Assembly (NCBI GenBank): GCA_023301545.1
Contig: JALZUI010000172.1
Coordinates: 1 to 7,514, forward strand
DNA: 7,514 nucleotides
From: Akkermansiaceae bacterium
Lineage (GTDB): Bacteria; Verrucomicrobiota; Verrucomicrobiia; Verrucomicrobiales; Akkermansiaceae
Reading direction: 5' to 3'
The notes below the pieces were generated by a model, which was given only the letters and a program-made list of their open reading frames with translations, was not told the origin of the DNA and did no database searches. Numbering within the stretch: the stretch's first letter is position 1; each line of letters starts with the position of its first letter. Positions 5,913 through 7,514 of the stretch are shown here, piece after piece. A program made the translations under genes and the position numbers.

Positions 5913-7022
5913 ATGAAAGCTCCTCTTTTCCTCCTAATCCTTCTCACCACCTCCTGTGAGTGCCTAAAGCAGTACAACCCAAGTGAAACTGACGAAAACG
6001 CCACCACAAAATCGGATACCTCCGAGACAAACGAGGTAGATAAATCTGCGATCTCCGAAGACACTGCCTCTCTAGCAGACGCCGCTAACGCCTTTGCGCA
6101 GAGTGATTCAATCAGCCCAGCCTTTTCTAATCCAGCACCAACCTTCAACAGCCCTACTGCGCCTACGCCGAGCGTAGAAACTAAGGCCATTACTCAACCA
6201 AGTACACCAGTGGTACCCGTACTCACTCCAGCACCAGCCTTTGAAGCCCCTGCACCAGCTGCAGTCAGTACAGGCAAGGTAATTGCCCCTCAAACCCCTC
6301 CTATAGAATCAACTGCAACTACCACCCCTACGGCTCCTGTAACGCCCCCAGTCACTCCCCAAATTGCTAAAGCCCCAACTTGGGAAGACCATTACCAAAA
6401 CCTCCTGTCCCAATACACTTCTTCTCAAGGAGTAAACTACCGCGCCCTTAAGGCTAATGATACGCCAAAGTTGCTCGCTGTCACAGCGGCCATTGCTAAT
6501 ACAGAGGCTTCAGGATCACCACAAGACCATCTCGCGTACTACCTAAACGCTTATAACGTCTGGATGCTGAAAAAGGCCATTGATGCCTACCCTGTAGATT
6601 CCTTGCTCGAAACCGACGCTCAGGTCTATAAACGTAATGATATCAAAGTCGGTGGACGCGTGATGAGCCTCGATTACTTAGAAAACGAAATCATCCGCAA
6701 GGATTTTCAAGATTCCCGAATTCACTTCGCGCTAAACTGTGCCAGCGGCGGATGCCCACCTCTACACAACAAGATCTTACAAGGCGCTACGCTCGACCAA
6801 GATCTAAATCTCCTCACCACTAATTTCCTACGTACTAGCGGAGCTCAGCAACAAGGGTCAACCTTACATATCTCCAAGCTGTTTGACTGGTTTAAATCAG
6901 ACTTCACTAGAGACTCGCCAGACGGAACCGTTCTCGGCTACCTTAAAAAGTACCGTAGCGTATCTGGCTCCCCTTCGATTTCTTACTTAGACTACTCTTG
7001 GAAGCTGAACGAAGTCCGTTAA
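5913..7022 (+). CDS. DUF547 domain protein, probably exported or a lipoprotein, with Pro/Ala/Thr-rich stalk
   Basis: The 369-aa product starts MKAPLFLLILLTTSC. A short hydrophobic stretch ends at Cys15 preceded by Ser, a plausible though atypical lipobox (Thr, not Leu, at -3). A Ser/Thr/Glu/Asp-rich region follows at 16-67, then a Pro/Ala/Thr-rich low-complexity stretch at about 68-155, probably a flexible stalk. The DUF547 domain covers about 158-350 with its hallmarks YLNAYNVWMLKKAI (210-223), SLDYLENEII (252-261), IHFALNCASGGCPPL (270-284) and LFDWFKSDF (323-331). Cys276 and Cys281 in the NCASGGCP core are the typical pair. The biochemical function of DUF547 is not established; some members have been linked to glutaredoxin- or transglutaminase-like folds, which I cannot verify here. 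It lies 69 bases after the mutarotase. Its stop TAA overlaps the stop of the convergent neighbour. Family certain; lipidation tentative. Confidence 0.88.
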   Translation: MKAPLFLLILLTTSCECLKQYNPSETDENATTKSDTSETNEVDKSAISEDTASLADAANAFAQSDSISPAFSNPAPTFNSPTAPTPSVETKAITQPSTPVVPVLTPAPAFEAPAPAAVSTGKVIAPQTPPIESTATTTPTAPVTPPVTPQIAKAPTWEDHYQNLLSQYTSSQGVNYRALKANDTPKLLAVTAAIANTEASGSPQDHLAYYLNAYNVWMLKKAIDAYPVDSLLETDAQVYKRNDIKVGGRVMSLDYLENEIIRKDFQDSRIHFALNCASGGCPPLHNKILQGATLDQDLNLLTTNFLRTSGAQQQGSTLHISKLFDWFKSDFTRDSPDGTVLGYLKKYRSVSGSPSISYLDYSWKLNEVR

Positions 7023-7514
7023 GGGAACTCCGGCAAGTGTGGATTCGTACGCCTCAACTCTAACCATACACTGTACCAAAAGGAGGAAAAATTCGCTCCT
7101 GCGTCCTTAGTGGGCCAAACCACCCCCGAGTCCCGATCGTAAATCACAATCAGGGGCTTCGACTCCATTTCGTTCAACAGTGTTTGAGTCCAAGGCGTAA
7201 TCTGATGCGGGGAATAAATGCAGGCAAAACGCCCATCAGCCGAACGAGCGGTAAGGAGTTGAGATTCACGGTCTAACGACCAACCAAGATAAGCCCATTC
7301 AGAAGGCTCAGCGCCTTCTATACGGACAAAATAGTCATTGGAAAGGCTCCCATCTCGAACCGAGCTAAGCACCAAGCGCTCTCTATCTTCGAGCGCGATC
7401 TCACTAATCGTAACCTTACGAGTCCCCCTTCCCTTAAAAACAAAAAACATGCCCACAACAACACCTAATAAAATCACGACCATTGAACGCCATCGTAATA
7501 TTTTAAGAGGTTGC
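7019..7514 (-). CDS. Small membrane-anchored protein of unknown function (5' end probably outside window)
   Basis: I do not recognise this family. From Met at 7483 the product is 154 aa: a hydrophobic segment (MVVILLGVVVGMFFVF) followed by a basic KGRGTRK, then about 130 soluble residues with aromatic patches (SEWAYLGWSL, SSFWYSVWLELRR). The frame stays open from 7483 to the window edge and adds QPLKILRWRS, a basic stretch of the kind that normally precedes a first membrane helix. No ribosome site precedes ATG 7483, so the true start is probably beyond 7514 and I extend the call to the edge. If the start is at 7483, the protein has no charged N-terminus before the helix. The anchor predicts a signal-anchor topology with an exported C-terminal domain, though the basic flank on each side makes orientation uncertain. 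It converges on the DUF547 gene with a 4-base overlap of stop codons. Confidence 0.6.
   Translation of the reverse strand, partial: QPLKILRWRSMVVILLGVVVGMFFVFKGRGTRKVTISEIALEDRERLVLSSVRDGSLSNDYFVRIEGAEPSEWAYLGWSLDRESQLLTARSADGRFACIYSPHQITPWTQTLLNEMESKPLIVIYDRDSGVVWPTKDAGANFSSFWYSVWLELRRTNPHLPEFP

Noticed and set aside
5891..6190. 99-codon minus-strand frame opposite the DUF547 gene
   Set aside because: It is antisense to the low-complexity stalk region; the biased composition keeps the opposite frame open by chance.

Overview
The window holds seven protein genes, two of them cut by its edges, plus one short gene of 51 codons. Most of the sequence is coding. There are no rRNA or tRNA genes, insertion sequences, CRISPR arrays or phage genes. 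Base composition is near balanced and even along the window, so nothing looks recently transferred. The gene content looks like ordinary chromosome of a free-living bacterium outside Proteobacteria and Firmicutes. The conserved family at 3524-4909 (which I remember mainly from Cyanobacteria, Bacteroidota and Verrucomicrobiota), the DUF547 lipoprotein and the lack of Shine-Dalgarno sites together suggest a Verrucomicrobiota member, perhaps an opitutal lineage. That placement is an inference with modest confidence.

Left part (1-1828, minus strand). A tightly packed set is read right to left: cdaA (membrane diadenylate cyclase making c-di-AMP), then a 51-codon reading frame that overlaps the end of cdaA and resembles only the membrane anchor of CdaR/YbbR, then bioD (dethiobiotin synthetase), then thrS (threonyl-tRNA synthetase, only its first ~59 codons in the window). 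Overlaps or gaps of 5-26 bases suggest one transcript. The leader of cdaA carries a perfect 8-bp inverted repeat with a weak promoter-like pair of boxes.

Middle (1948-3384, minus strand). A long AI-2E (PerM/TqsA/YdiK) family membrane protein with an acidic insertion after its third membrane segment. It is separated from cdaA by 119 bases and diverges from the rightward genes across 139 bases.

Right part (3524-7022, plus strand). Three genes run rightward: a conserved protein of unknown function, a YeaD-type hexose-6-phosphate mutarotase, and a secreted or lipid-anchored DUF547 protein with a Pro/Ala/Thr-rich stalk. The gaps of 43 and 69 bases allow an operon, but no pathway obviously unites them. 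The last gene (7019-7514, minus strand) is a small membrane-anchored protein of unknown function. It converges on the DUF547 gene, and the two stop codons share a TTAA.

The most interesting point is the cdaA / mini-CdaR / bioD arrangement. It may represent a minimal form of the CdaA-CdaR regulatory pair. No obviously new multi-gene system (defence, toxin-antitoxin, secretion) is visible.
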